Shown piece by piece: positions 27,307-36,531 of a stretch of 64,000 bases of DNA (the stretch's first letter is position 1; each line of letters opens with the position of its first letter). The DNA is taken from NCBI GenBank assembly GCA_023457435.1, contig JAEWLS010000035.1:1-64000 (forward strand), given 5' to 3'. The position numbers and the translations under genes were made by a program. This DNA comes from Pseudomonadota bacterium. GTDB taxonomy: Bacteria; Pseudomonadota; Alphaproteobacteria; Rhizobiales; Rhizobiaceae. Under the pieces are notes generated by a model. It did no database searches. It was not told the origin of the DNA and saw only the letters and a list, made by a program, of their open reading frames with translations.

Positions 27307-28112
27307 TGCTTGCGCCTAACAAGGAACGCGACGTGTCGGCCGGCGAAATCGTGCTGTCGGTACGCAACCTCGAGAGCTTCTACGGCCCGATCATGGCGAT
27401 CCGCGGCGTCAGCCTCGACGTGCGCGAGGGCCAAATCGTATCCGTGCTCGGCGCCAACGGCGCGGGCAAGACGACGCTGCTCAAGACGATCTCCGGGGTG
27501 ATGAACCCCGAAAAGGGCGAGGTGCTCTACGGCGGCCGCAACATCGCCGGCGCCGAACCGGACCATGTCGTTCGCGCCGGCATCGCCCACGTGCCGGAGG
27601 GCCGCGAGGTGTTCCCGCTGCTCACGGTCGAAGAGAACCTGATGATGGGCGCCTACACCCGCCGCGACGCCGAGGGCATTCGCGACGACCGGGAGATGGT
27701 TTTCGCCTATTTCCCGATCCTCAAGGAGCGTTCGCGGCAGGCGGCAGGCACGCTATCAGGGGGGCAGCAGCAGATGCTGGCGATCGGCCGCGGGCTGATG
27801 GCGCGGCCGAAGCTGATGCTGCTCGACGAGCCGTCGCTCGGGCTTTCGCCGCTGCTGACCAAAGAGATCTTCGGTATCGTCCGCCGGCTCAACCGCGAGC
27901 AGAAGGTGACGATGATGCTGGTCGAGCAGAACGCCATGGTGGCGCTCGAAGTCGCCGACTACGGGTATGTTATGGAACTCGGCCGTATTGTTATGGCCGA
28001 CGACGCGCAGCGCCTGCTGCAGTCGAAGGACGTGCAGGAGTTCTATTTGGGCGTGAAGGAAGAGACGCAGCGCGGACAGAAGCGCTGGAAGCAGAAGAAG
28101 ACGTGGAGATGA
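27303..28112 (+). CDS. livF: Branched-chain-type ABC transporter ATPase LivF
   Basis: A 269-aa ATPase. Walker A GANGAGKTT is at 50-58, signature LSGGQQQ at 151-157 and Walker B LMLLDEP at 171-177. After the standard LivF end (VQEFYLGV) there is a basic Lys/Arg/Trp tail also seen in the paralogue at 99-938. Overlaps livG by four bases and is followed by the CoA ligase after 13 bases, so transport and activation are cotranscribed. Confidence 0.94.
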   Translation: MMLAPNKERDVSAGEIVLSVRNLESFYGPIMAIRGVSLDVREGQIVSVLGANGAGKTTLLKTISGVMNPEKGEVLYGGRNIAGAEPDHVVRAGIAHVPEGREVFPLLTVEENLMMGAYTRRDAEGIRDDREMVFAYFPILKERSRQAAGTLSGGQQQMLAIGRGLMARPKLMLLDEPSLGLSPLLTKEIFGIVRRLNREQKVTMMLVEQNAMVALEVADYGYVMELGRIVMADDAQRLLQSKDVQEFYLGVKEETQRGQKRWKQKKTWR

Positions 28113-28125
28113 GGAGGACAGTCGC

Positions 28126-30018
28126 ATGACGATCGCGGAACGGCTGCCACCGATGCAGACAATGCTCGGCCACTCATTCAACGAGGATGTTAGCGGACGC
28201 ACGCCGCTGTTCTTCGACGGCTGCGACACGCTGCCGAAGCTGTTTCGCCAGAACTGCGAGAAATATGGCGCCAAAATCGCGCATCGCGAGAAGGATTACG
28301 GCATCTGGCTCAGCTACTCCTGGACGGATTTCTACGACCACGCGCGGCTGATCGGCCTCGGCCTCCTGTCGCTCGGTCTCAAGCGCGGCGAGGTCGTGTC
28401 GATCCTGTCCGAGGACAACAAGGAGTGGATCTACTCGGACCTCGGCATCCAATGCGTCGGCGGCATCGTTTCGGGCGTTTATACCACCGACGCCGCGGCG
28501 CAGCTGCGCTACCTGGTGAACGATTCCGACAGCCGCTTCCTGATCGTCGAGAACGACGAGCAGCTGGACAAGTACCTGTCCGTTGCCGACGAAATGCCCA
28601 GTCTCATCAAGGTCATCGTGCTCGACACTGACGGGCTCCACGGCTTCAGCCACCCGAAGGTCATGTTCCTCGACGACCTCTACACGCTCGGTCGCGCATT
28701 CCTGAAGGAAAATCCGAAGCGCTTCGAGGAGGAGATTGCACGCTCGAAGCCGATGGGCACCGCGATCCTGGTCTACACTTCCGGGACAACGGGTCCGCCG
28801 AAGGGCGCGATGATCACGCATTCCAACATCATCGCTTCGGTGATCGGCAGCGCGGTGACCCTGCCGGTGACCGAGACCGACGAGCAGGTCTGCTTCCTGC
28901 CGCTCTGCCATATCCTCGAGCGGCTGATCAGCGTCTTCATACCGGTCGCATACGGCTCGGTTGTGAACTTCGCGGAGAGCCCGGAAACGGTGTTCGACAA
29001 TGTGCGCGAGGTCGCTCCCCACGTGTTCACGGCGGTGCCGCGCGTGTGGGAGAAGATCTTCTCGCGCATCTCGATCATGTCCGGCGAGGCGACGCTGCTC
29101 GGCCGCACCGCCTACAAGGCGGCGCTGGCGACTGGAATGAAGCGCGCACGCCTGATCGAGGAAGGCAAGCCGGTGCCGGCCGGAACAAGGGTCGCCTATG
29201 CGATCTGGGATTGGCTGGTGCTGAACAATCTGCGCCGCATGCTCGGGCTGCACCGCCTGCGGCGCGGCACGACCGGCGCGGCGCCGATCTCGCCGGACCT
29301 CCTGATGTGGTTTCGCGCCATCGGCGTTACCGTGCTCGAAGGCTACGGCATGACCGAGAGCTCGGGCGTGATCTCGGTCAACACGATGGACCAGAGCAAG
29401 ACCGGCACCGTCGGTCCCGTGGTGCCGGGGAGCGAGATGCGGATCGCACCGGACGGGGAGATCCAGTACCGCGGGCCGAACGTCTTTGGCGGCTACTGGA
29501 ACAAGCCGGACAAGACCGCCGAGACCGTCGTCGACGGCTGGCTGAGGACGGGCGACGTGGGGCGCATCGACAATCAGGGCTTTCTCACGATCACCGGCCG
29601 GGCCAAGGACATCATCATCACCGCCGGCGGCAAGAACATCACTCCCGCGGAGATCGAGAACCGGCTGAAGTTCAGCCCCTACATCGCCGACGCTGTCGTC
29701 ATCGGCGACAAGCGCAAATACCTGTCGTGCCTGATCATGATCGACCAGGAGAACGTCGAGAAATACGCGCAGGACCGCCGCGTGCCGTTCAACAACTTCA
29801 AGTCGCTGTGCGCCGCGCAGGAGGTGCGCGACCTTATCGGCTCCGTCGTCGCCGAGACGAACAAGGAGTTCGCGCGCGTCGAGCAGATCAAGGATTTCCG
29901 CCTCATCGACGTGCTGCTCACCGCGGAAGACGAGGAGCTGACGGCGACGATGAAGCTGAAGCGCAGCTTCGTGGAGAAGAAACACAAGAAGCTGATCGAC
30001 GAGATGTACGCCGCGTGA
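28126..30018 (+). CDS. Long-chain-type acyl-CoA ligase (AMP-binding)
   Basis: A 630-aa adenylate-forming enzyme that activates a carboxylic acid to its CoA thioester. The ATP loop YTSGTTGPPKG lies near 218-228, the A5 motif GYGMTESSG near 406-414, the A7 Asp in RTGDVGRIDNQG near 473-484, GRAKDIIITAGGKNI near 490-504 and a C-terminal lysine in TATMKLKRSF. The length fits the long-chain FadD-like group. It sits directly behind livF, so the acid is probably activated on entry. The substrate is not determined. Confidence 0.93.
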   Translation: MTIAERLPPMQTMLGHSFNEDVSGRTPLFFDGCDTLPKLFRQNCEKYGAKIAHREKDYGIWLSYSWTDFYDHARLIGLGLLSLGLKRGEVVSILSEDNKEWIYSDLGIQCVGGIVSGVYTTDAAAQLRYLVNDSDSRFLIVENDEQLDKYLSVADEMPSLIKVIVLDTDGLHGFSHPKVMFLDDLYTLGRAFLKENPKRFEEEIARSKPMGTAILVYTSGTTGPPKGAMITHSNIIASVIGSAVTLPVTETDEQVCFLPLCHILERLISVFIPVAYGSVVNFAESPETVFDNVREVAPHVFTAVPRVWEKIFSRISIMSGEATLLGRTAYKAALATGMKRARLIEEGKPVPAGTRVAYAIWDWLVLNNLRRMLGLHRLRRGTTGAAPISPDLLMWFRAIGVTVLEGYGMTESSGVISVNTMDQSKTGTVGPVVPGSEMRIAPDGEIQYRGPNVFGGYWNKPDKTAETVVDGWLRTGDVGRIDNQGFLTITGRAKDIIITAGGKNITPAEIENRLKFSPYIADAVVIGDKRKYLSCLIMIDQENVEKYAQDRRVPFNNFKSLCAAQEVRDLIGSVVAETNKEFARVEQIKDFRLIDVLLTAEDEELTATMKLKRSFVEKKHKKLIDEMYAA

Positions 30019-30066
30019 CGACCGCCGCGCCGTATGTGGAGGGTAAACCCAAGTGGAGGAACTGAA

Positions 30067-31245
30067 ATGAAGAAACTCGTAGCGCGCTCGATTCTGGCGC
30101 TTGGCATGGCGGCCGGTCTTTCCGGCGTCGCCCATGCCCAGCAGGGCGTTACCGATACAGAGATCGTCATCGGCTCGAACGGCGACCTCTCAGGCATTTT
30201 CGCCGCGTTCAACGTGCAGGCGATCAAGGCTGCGCAGATGACCTTCGACGAGGTCAATGCGAAGGGTGGCATCCATGGCCGCAAGATCCGATTCATCGCG
30301 GAAGACCACGGCTACCAGGTGCCGAAGGCCGTCCAGAACTTCAATAAGTTGATCAACTCGGACAAGGTGTTCGCGATGATCCTCAACCTCGGCACGCCGC
30401 ACAACATCGCCGGTTTCCCGCTTATGGAGGCCAAGAAGGTCGCGAACGTGTCGCCGCTTACCGCGGCTCGCCAGATGATCGAAGGCGACATCGCGTACAA
30501 GTGGACCGGCACGTCGTCCTATTACGACCAGCTGCGCGCCGCGACCCGCCAACTCGCCAAGGAGAAAGGCGCCCAGGAAGTCTGCGCAATGTACATTCCT
30601 TCGGACTTTGGTCTCGAGGTGTTCGAGGGTGCGAAGGACGAGGCCGAGGCGCTCGGGCTGAAGTACGCAGCCGAGACGACGCACAAGCCGGACGAGCAGG
30701 ACTTCGTCGGCGCGATCACCAAGCTCAAGGAGGCAGGCTGCGACATCGTCGCGACCGGTCTCGGCGTTCGTCAGACCATCGTCGCCTACGGCACGGCCAA
30801 GAAGCTCGGTCTCGACGCCGCCTTCGTCGGATCGTCAGCAGGCTTCAACACCGCCGTTGCCAAGGTGCCAGGCGGCGTAACCGACGGCTATTATGCGGCG
30901 GCCGGTTGGTCGGACCTCGAAGCGCGCGTCGCCGACAATGAGACGCTGCGCAATTGGGCCACTGCCTTCAAGACGAAGTTCAACGAAGACCCCGGCACCG
31001 CTGCCCAGCTCGGCTACGCTGCCGCATCAACGCTCGTGAAAGGCCTCGAAGCAGCCGGAAAGGACCTAACGCCCGACAGCTTCCGCAAGGGTATGGAGAC
31101 GCTGGCGTTCCACGACGAAGTCATGGACATTGACGTCAAGTACGGGCCCGACGACCATCAGGGTGCCGACCTCATCGTCCTGTCCCAGATTCAGGGCGGC
31201 ATGTGGAAGGAAGTGGCTCGGGTCGATCCGACCAAATCCAACTGA
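30067..31245 (+). CDS. Periplasmic substrate-binding protein of Liv-type ABC importer
   Basis: A 392-aa type I periplasmic binding protein (Peripla_BP_6/LivK-like). The signal peptide runs to about residue 24 (cleavage near AHA-QQ). The mature part begins VTDTEIVIGSNGDLSG, typical of this family. It is the distal gene of the livHMGF-ligase operon, with a GGAGGA ribosome site, and is followed by a strong terminator. It captures the ligand for LivHMGF. Confidence 0.93.
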   Translation: MKKLVARSILALGMAAGLSGVAHAQQGVTDTEIVIGSNGDLSGIFAAFNVQAIKAAQMTFDEVNAKGGIHGRKIRFIAEDHGYQVPKAVQNFNKLINSDKVFAMILNLGTPHNIAGFPLMEAKKVANVSPLTAARQMIEGDIAYKWTGTSSYYDQLRAATRQLAKEKGAQEVCAMYIPSDFGLEVFEGAKDEAEALGLKYAAETTHKPDEQDFVGAITKLKEAGCDIVATGLGVRQTIVAYGTAKKLGLDAAFVGSSAGFNTAVAKVPGGVTDGYYAAAGWSDLEARVADNETLRNWATAFKTKFNEDPGTAAQLGYAAASTLVKGLEAAGKDLTPDSFRKGMETLAFHDEVMDIDVKYGPDDHQGADLIVLSQIQGGMWKEVARVDPTKSN

Positions 31246-31266
31246 CACCTGCGGCGAAGATACAAT

Positions 31267-31294
31267 GGCCGCGCGGGCAACCGCGCGGCCTTTT
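31267..31294 (+). terminator. Rho-independent terminator after the Liv/ligase operon
   Basis: GGCCGCGCGG (31267-31276) pairs perfectly with CCGCGCGGCC (31281-31290) around GCAA, followed by TTTT. It ends the rightward TetR-controlled operon. The reverse direction has no T-run, so it serves only the plus strand. Confidence 0.85.
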
Positions 31295-31325
31295 CAATGG
31301 CATGAGGCGAAGACGACGCTCGTCG

Positions 31326-34300
31326 CTACTCCGCCGGCGTCGCGGCGGCTTCGATGCGCTCGGCTGCCTGCAGTTCGCGCTCCAGCCGCTTTTCCTCCTC
31401 GACCTTCGGCGTCACGAAGCGGCCGAGCAGCAGATAGGCTACCGGCGTGAGGAACAGCGTCGAGACGGTTGACAGGCCGAGCCCGCCGACGATCACCCAG
31501 CCGAGCGCGATGCGCGCCTCGGCACCGGCACCGGACGCCAGTATGAGCGGCAGGCCGCCGACTATCGTGCAGATCATCGTCATCACGACAGGCCGCAAGC
31601 GGATGTTCGACGCCTCCTCGATCGCCTCGCGCACGCCGTAGCCGCGATCGCGCAGCTGGTTGGCGAATTCGACGATGAGAATACCGTTCTTGGCCATGAT
31701 CCCGACAAGGAGGACCAGTCCGATCTGGCTGTAGACATTCAGGCTGGTGCCGGTGAGCAATAGCGCAAACACTGCGCAGGCGATGCCGAGAGGCACGGTC
31801 GCCATGATGATTACAGCCGAGACGAAGCTCTCGAACTGCGCCGCAAGGACCAGCAGGATGATGACGATGGCGAAGCCGAAGATCGTCGCAAGGCCGCCGG
31901 ATGTCTCGCCGAGCGTAGCTGCCTCGGCGAGCGGGATGACGCGCGCTCCTCCCGGCAGGTGCTTCTGCGCGAGTTCTACCACGTCGTCATAGGCGTCGCC
32001 GAGCGCCACGCCCGGCGCCAGCGCAGAGGTGATCGCCACGGCGCGCATCTGCTGCTCGCGGGCGAGCGAGGGCGCCACCGCCTGCTCGGTCAGCGTCGCG
32101 ATCGTCGCCATCGGCACGTAGCGGCCGTCCTGGGCGCGCAGGAAGATGTTCTCCAGGTCGGTCGGATCGTTGACCGGGTTGGTGGTTGATACCAGTTTCA
32201 CGTCGTAGCTTCGGTCGTCGATGAAGACCGCGCCGATGTTGCGGCCGTCGAGCATGGCCTGCATGGCCTCAGCGAGGCCAGCGATCGGGATGCCGAGGTC
32301 GGATGCGCGCTCGCGGTCGATGACGACGAAAAGCTGGGGCTGGGTCGTGTCCGTAGACAATCGCGGCTGCTGGAAGCGGCTGTCGGTTTCCATCTCCGCG
32401 ACGATGGCCTGCGCCGCCGCGCCGAGGTCGCGATAGCTGTTGCCGAGCAGCGCGAACTGCAGGCCTGAACCCGCGCCTCGAATGCCCAGGCTGTTCGGCT
32501 GCGAGGCAAAAGCACGAACGCCGGGCACCGCGACCATGCGGCCCTGCACGTCGGCAAGAATCTCGCCTTGCGTGCGCGTGCGCTGGTCCCAAGGGGCGAG
32601 CGTCAGCGCCATGAAGCCGCTGTTCGAGCCGCTGAATCCACCGACGCTTGCGAAGGTCGCGACGATCTCGCCGGTGTCGCGCAGCGGCTGTATCAGCCGC
32701 TCTATTTCGCGCATGTTCTGCGCGACGTAGTCGAGAGACACGCCCTGCGGCGCAGTGATGCGGATGAACGCGCTTGACCGGTCCTCGTTCGGCGTCAGCT
32801 CCGAGCGGATCGATCCAAACAGGGCGGCGGCGAGACCTGCGAAGATCAACGCCACCACGACAACGACGAGCGGCGCGTTCAGGCAGGCTCGGAGGATGCT
32901 GCGATACAGGCCGGCGAAAATGCCGCCGAGCCTCGCAAGGATGCCACTGTGCTCGTGATGCTCCGAACCGGCGAGCATGCGCGAAGCCAGCATCGGGCAC
33001 AGCGACAGCGCGACAATTGCCGACAGCGACACTGCGATGGCGAGCACGAAGCCGAACTCACGGAACAGGCCGCCGGTCTGGCCCGGAAGGAACGACAGCG
33101 GCACAAATACCGCGATGAGCGTCGCAGTCGTGGCGATGACGGCGAAGAACACCTCCTGGGCGCCAAGCACGGCGGCGGCGCGCGGGCCGAGACCCATATT
33201 GCGCCGGCGCACAATGTTCTCGAGAACGACGATGGCGTCGTCGACCACGAGGCCTGTCGCCAGCACGAGCGCCAGCAGTGTGAGGATGTTGATCGAGAAG
33301 CCCGAAAGATAGATTGCCGCGATCGTGCCGACGAGTGCGACGGGCATGGCAATGCCGGGAATGATCGTTGCCCGCCAGTCGAGCAAAAACATGAAGATGA
33401 TCACCAGAACGATCGACACCGACAGGCCGAGGGCGATCTCGACCTCATGGATCGCGCCGTCGACGAAGGTGGCGTCGTCGCCGGTGACGAAAATGTCTAC
33501 GCCGTCCGGAAGCGTCTCGTTGAGCGATGCGACCGCCTGCTGAACGCCCGTCGAAATCTCCAGAGTGTTCGACTGAGCCTGACGCACGATGCCCATGCCG
33601 ATCCCGGTCTTGCCGTTGGCGCGCAACTGCGACTCGCCGATGTCGGCGCCTAGCGTCACCTTGGCGACGTCACCGAGACGCGTGTCCTTGTTGATCGCAA
33701 TGTTCTCAAACGCCTCAGGCGTAGACACGGCCGCCGAGGTCCGCACGATCAGGCTCTGGTTGTTGCTGGTGAGCGAGCCGGCAGGCGCGTCGAAAGCGAT
33801 TGTGGCCAGAGCGTTGCGGATGTCGGCGACGGTCAGCCCCATGCTGGCGAGGCGGTTCTGGTCGACGTCGATCAGGAAGACCTTCTGCCGGTCGCCGAAG
33901 ACCTGTACTTCGGCAACGCCGGGAACTGCTGCGAGCGCGTCGATGACCTGCTCCTCGATGAGGAGCGACATGTCCTGGACGCTCATATTGTCGGCGGTCA
34001 TCGCCAGCCGCATCACCGCATTGGCGTCGGCATCCGCCTTGACGATGCGCGGCGCGTCGACGTCGTCGGGGAGCTGGTTCTGAATACGGCCAACCGCGTC
34101 GCGCATGTCGGACGCGGCCGTGTCGAGCACCACGCCGTCGTTAAACTCAACGGTGATGCGGCTGCGTCCGTAGGACGACGAAGAAGAGATTGCCTTGACG
34201 CCGGCGATCCGCGCGACGGCGCCTTCGATAACCGCCGTGATTTCGCGGTCGATGGTTTCGGCAGAGGCGCCCGCATAGTTGGTCGAGATGGTGATGACCG

Positions 34301-34466
34301 GGCGGTCGACGTCCGGCAGCTCGCGGATCTCGACGCCGAAAAAGGCAGCGAGGCCGGCGACGACGATCAAGGTGTTCAACACGAAGGCCAGGACCGGGCG
34401 GCGCACGAAAAGCGCAGTCATGCCGCCGCTGCTGGAGTCGGTGGTAGCCCCGCTCATGCCGCTCAC
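31326..34466 (-). CDS. RND efflux pump inner-membrane subunit, HAE1/AcrB type
   Basis: A 1046-aa proton-driven multidrug exporter with twelve predicted helices and two large periplasmic loops. The proton-relay aspartates are visible in TM4 (LATGLVVDDAIVVLEN, near residue 408). The N-terminus FVRRPVLAFVLNTLIVVAG is typical for the family. It overlaps the adaptor gene by four bases (GTGA). A GTG at 34466 is taken as start; the ATG at 34457 is possible. No outer-membrane factor is encoded nearby, so a TolC-like protein from elsewhere is needed. The direction of transport is by family. Confidence 0.93.
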   Translation of the reverse strand: MSGMSGATTDSSSGGMTALFVRRPVLAFVLNTLIVVAGLAAFFGVEIRELPDVDRPVITISTNYAGASAETIDREITAVIEGAVARIAGVKAISSSSSYGRSRITVEFNDGVVLDTAASDMRDAVGRIQNQLPDDVDAPRIVKADADANAVMRLAMTADNMSVQDMSLLIEEQVIDALAAVPGVAEVQVFGDRQKVFLIDVDQNRLASMGLTVADIRNALATIAFDAPAGSLTSNNQSLIVRTSAAVSTPEAFENIAINKDTRLGDVAKVTLGADIGESQLRANGKTGIGMGIVRQAQSNTLEISTGVQQAVASLNETLPDGVDIFVTGDDATFVDGAIHEVEIALGLSVSIVLVIIFMFLLDWRATIIPGIAMPVALVGTIAAIYLSGFSINILTLLALVLATGLVVDDAIVVLENIVRRRNMGLGPRAAAVLGAQEVFFAVIATTATLIAVFVPLSFLPGQTGGLFREFGFVLAIAVSLSAIVALSLCPMLASRMLAGSEHHEHSGILARLGGIFAGLYRSILRACLNAPLVVVVVALIFAGLAAALFGSIRSELTPNEDRSSAFIRITAPQGVSLDYVAQNMREIERLIQPLRDTGEIVATFASVGGFSGSNSGFMALTLAPWDQRTRTQGEILADVQGRMVAVPGVRAFASQPNSLGIRGAGSGLQFALLGNSYRDLGAAAQAIVAEMETDSRFQQPRLSTDTTQPQLFVVIDRERASDLGIPIAGLAEAMQAMLDGRNIGAVFIDDRSYDVKLVSTTNPVNDPTDLENIFLRAQDGRYVPMATIATLTEQAVAPSLAREQQMRAVAITSALAPGVALGDAYDDVVELAQKHLPGGARVIPLAEAATLGETSGGLATIFGFAIVIILLVLAAQFESFVSAVIIMATVPLGIACAVFALLLTGTSLNVYSQIGLVLLVGIMAKNGILIVEFANQLRDRGYGVREAIEEASNIRLRPVVMTMICTIVGGLPLILASGAGAEARIALGWVIVGGLGLSTVSTLFLTPVAYLLLGRFVTPKVEEEKRLERELQAAERIEAAATPAE

Positions 34467-35668
34467 GTACCGCTAGAGGCGGATGCGCGCGGAGCGTCGC
34501 CGGCGGCCGAAGAAGGCGATGCAGCCCCGGCGACCGCGACCGGCGCACCCTCACGGACCACGTGAATTCCTTCCGTGACGACCATCAGGCCTTCGACCAG
34601 CGGTGCGTCGACAAGCACGGTGTCCGTGTTGCGCTGGATGATGCGTACCGGCACGCGTTTCGCCATGCCGCTGTCGACCGCCCAGATGAAGGCGCCCTCG
34701 GTGCCCCACTGGATCGCAAGCGGATCCACCGCCGGGAAGCGGTCGCCCGGAAATTGCATGCCGACGCGGAAGGACATCCCTGCACGCAGCTTGTCGTCTG
34801 GATTGGTGATTCTGGCCTGCACGCGCAGCGTGCGGCTGGCGGAGTCGAGCCGGTTGTCGATGGCGCTCACCGTACCGGCGAAGACCTCGCCGGGTCGTGC
34901 AGCAGATGTCGCTTCGAGCGGGTTGCCAACCGCGATGATGCTTGCGAAGCGCTCCGGTACGGCGAAGTCGACCAGGATCTGCGAGCGGTCGTCGATGGTG
35001 GCGATCTCGGTCTGGCTGGTGACATAGCTTCCCGCCGAAACCGGAATGATGCCGACGACGCCCGATATTGGCGCGATGATGGCGCGGCGCGCCAGCGACA
35101 ACTCGGCATCGCGCAGCGCGAGCTCGGCATTGCGCACGGCAAGCTCGGCCTCAGTCACCTGCACGGCCGTTGCAGTATTGGAGGTCCGCAGCGCCGCTAC
35201 GCGCTCCTGACGTGCCTTGGCATCGGCAAGCGCGATCTTGGCACGGTCGACGGCGATCTGTTCCGCTTCGGAATCGAGGCGCGCGATGACCTCATTGACC
35301 TCAACCGCCGTGCCTGACGTGACGGCGACTTCCGTGAGCCGCCCGGACGCGAACGACGTCACTACGACGGAGGATTTGGCGCGACCGGTGCCAATGGCGT
35401 TCAGCCTGTCGTTGATGACAGCCATGACGACGGGCCGGGCCACCACGACAGGAGCGCCCCGCTGCTGGCGGCCCGCAGGTCCCGCACCGCCGCCGCCTTG
35501 TCGCTGGCCGGCACCGCCTTGCGGTGGCACTTCGGCCGTAGCCACTGGGATCCAGTCCAGCCCCCAGCTCGCCAGCAGCGCCGGCGCGCCGGGAAAGAAA
35601 CGCACCCACAGCCCCGCCGCCACGACGAGAACCACCAGCGACAGCAAGACCTGCTTCCAAAATGCCAA
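34463..35668 (-). CDS. RND efflux periplasmic adaptor (membrane fusion protein)
   Basis: A 401-aa adaptor. An N-terminal membrane anchor is followed by a Gly/Gln-rich linker (near residues 50-70), lipoyl-like halves around a short alpha-hairpin rich in Ala/Glu, and a beta-barrel (LVDFAVPERFASII). I prefer the TTG at 35668 because it has CGGAG upstream and gives an N-terminus AFWKQVLLSLVVLVV that looks right; ATG at 35698 or GTG at 35719 would add 10 or 17 residues. It links the pump at 31326-34466 to an outer-membrane channel. Confidence 0.9.
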   Translation of the reverse strand: MAFWKQVLLSLVVLVVAAGLWVRFFPGAPALLASWGLDWIPVATAEVPPQGGAGQRQGGGGAGPAGRQQRGAPVVVARPVVMAVINDRLNAIGTGRAKSSVVVTSFASGRLTEVAVTSGTAVEVNEVIARLDSEAEQIAVDRAKIALADAKARQERVAALRTSNTATAVQVTEAELAVRNAELALRDAELSLARRAIIAPISGVVGIIPVSAGSYVTSQTEIATIDDRSQILVDFAVPERFASIIAVGNPLEATSAARPGEVFAGTVSAIDNRLDSASRTLRVQARITNPDDKLRAGMSFRVGMQFPGDRFPAVDPLAIQWGTEGAFIWAVDSGMAKRVPVRIIQRNTDTVLVDAPLVEGLMVVTEGIHVVREGAPVAVAGAASPSSAAGDAPRASASSGT

Positions 35669-35787
35669 ATCGAAACTCCGGCTGATCCGGCACAGCATCA
35701 GACACCGTGGTGTGCACACACTCGATGAAGGCGCGCGACGGACGGCAAAGTTATGACATTTCTTTTGCCGCAGCGCAGCAGGCGAAT

Positions 35788-35805
35788 GATTACAATTGCG
35801 TAATC
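35788..35805. promoter_or_regulatory. 18-bp inverted repeat between RND adaptor and TRAP genes
   Basis: GATTAC and GTAATC are perfect inverted 6-mers with a 6-bp spacer that itself contains most of a CAATTG. It is an AT-rich patch in a GC-rich 290-base divergent intergenic region and a plausible operator for either operon. No regulator gene is adjacent. Confidence 0.45.
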
Positions 35806-35905
35806 GACCTGTGCGCCGTCTCCGCTAACTATCTGCTGCAGTGCGGAAAAGGGGTTTACAACGACGCTGCGCCCGTATGAAGTCACCCGCGTTTCGTAGC
35901 ATCAC

Positions 35906-35967
35906 GGGGGTGAAGCGCGTGGAATTGTCGAGTTCGGGGCCGCTTGGGGGTGCAGCGCGTGGACTTG
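35906..35967 (+). repeat. Imperfect direct repeat of a translation-start region
   Basis: The 22-base units at 35906-35927 and 35946-35967 (GGGGGTG-A/C-AGCGCGTGGA-A/C-TTG) match at 20 of 22 positions, offset by 40 bases. Each unit contains a G-rich ribosome-site-like run and a GTG eight bases later. The second GTG (35959) is in frame with dctQ; the first (35919) is out of frame and opens a 17-codon reading frame ending with TGA at 35970-35972. Confidence 0.6.
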
Positions 35968-36531
35968 CCTGAGAAGATGCAGCCCACAGAGCCTGCCCGA
36001 GCGACGTCAGGCCGCACGCCACTCCCATCGCCGATCATCGCCTATGTCAGGGTCGTGGACCGCATCAGCGGTGTGACCGGCCTGTTCGCGATGTACCTGG
36101 TGTGGGGCATGATCGCCATCCTGACCTATGCCGCGGTGATGAAAGCGTTCTTTCTGCCGTCGATATGGACCGTCGAGATGGCCCAGTTTGTGATGGTCGC
36201 GTACTTCACGCTCGGCGGCGCGTGGTCGCTTCGCGAAGAAGAGCACGTGCGCATGGACCTTCTGTATGCTGGCCTCAACGTTCGCGCGAAGGCGCGAACG
36301 GATCTGTTCACAGGCCTGGCGCTGATCGCCTTCCTCGTCATGCTGCAAATCGGCGGCATCGCCTCGCTAATCTATTCGTTCGAATTCTGGGAGCGCGGCT
36401 TCTCGGCCTGGCGGCCCTACATCTGGCCGGTGAAGGTTGCCATCAACATCGGACTCTTCCTGACGCTGCTGCAGGCGATTGCGATCTGGTTCAAGGATTG
36501 GGCGAAGCTGCGCGGGGCGCCGATCAGATGA
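35959..36531 (+). CDS. TRAP transporter small permease (DctQ family)
   Basis: A 190-aa membrane protein with four helices (about residues 35-60, 68-90, 110-135 and 150-175) and the LREEEHVRMDLLY stretch (about 92-104) typical of DctQ. It pairs with DctM in sodium- or proton-coupled uptake of organic acids or similar solutes. Start choice is uncertain: GTG at 35959 has a G5 run eight bases upstream; TTG at 35944 and ATG at 35977 are in the same frame. It overlaps dctM by four bases. Confidence 0.9.
   Translation: MDLPEKMQPTEPARATSGRTPLPSPIIAYVRVVDRISGVTGLFAMYLVWGMIAILTYAAVMKAFFLPSIWTVEMAQFVMVAYFTLGGAWSLREEEHVRMDLLYAGLNVRAKARTDLFTGLALIAFLVMLQIGGIASLIYSFEFWERGFSAWRPYIWPVKVAINIGLFLTLLQAIAIWFKDWAKLRGAPIR

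Noticed and set aside
31267..31294. Bidirectional terminator shared with the RND pump operon
   Set aside because: The reverse strand has no T-run after the stem, so only the plus-strand operon is clearly terminated.
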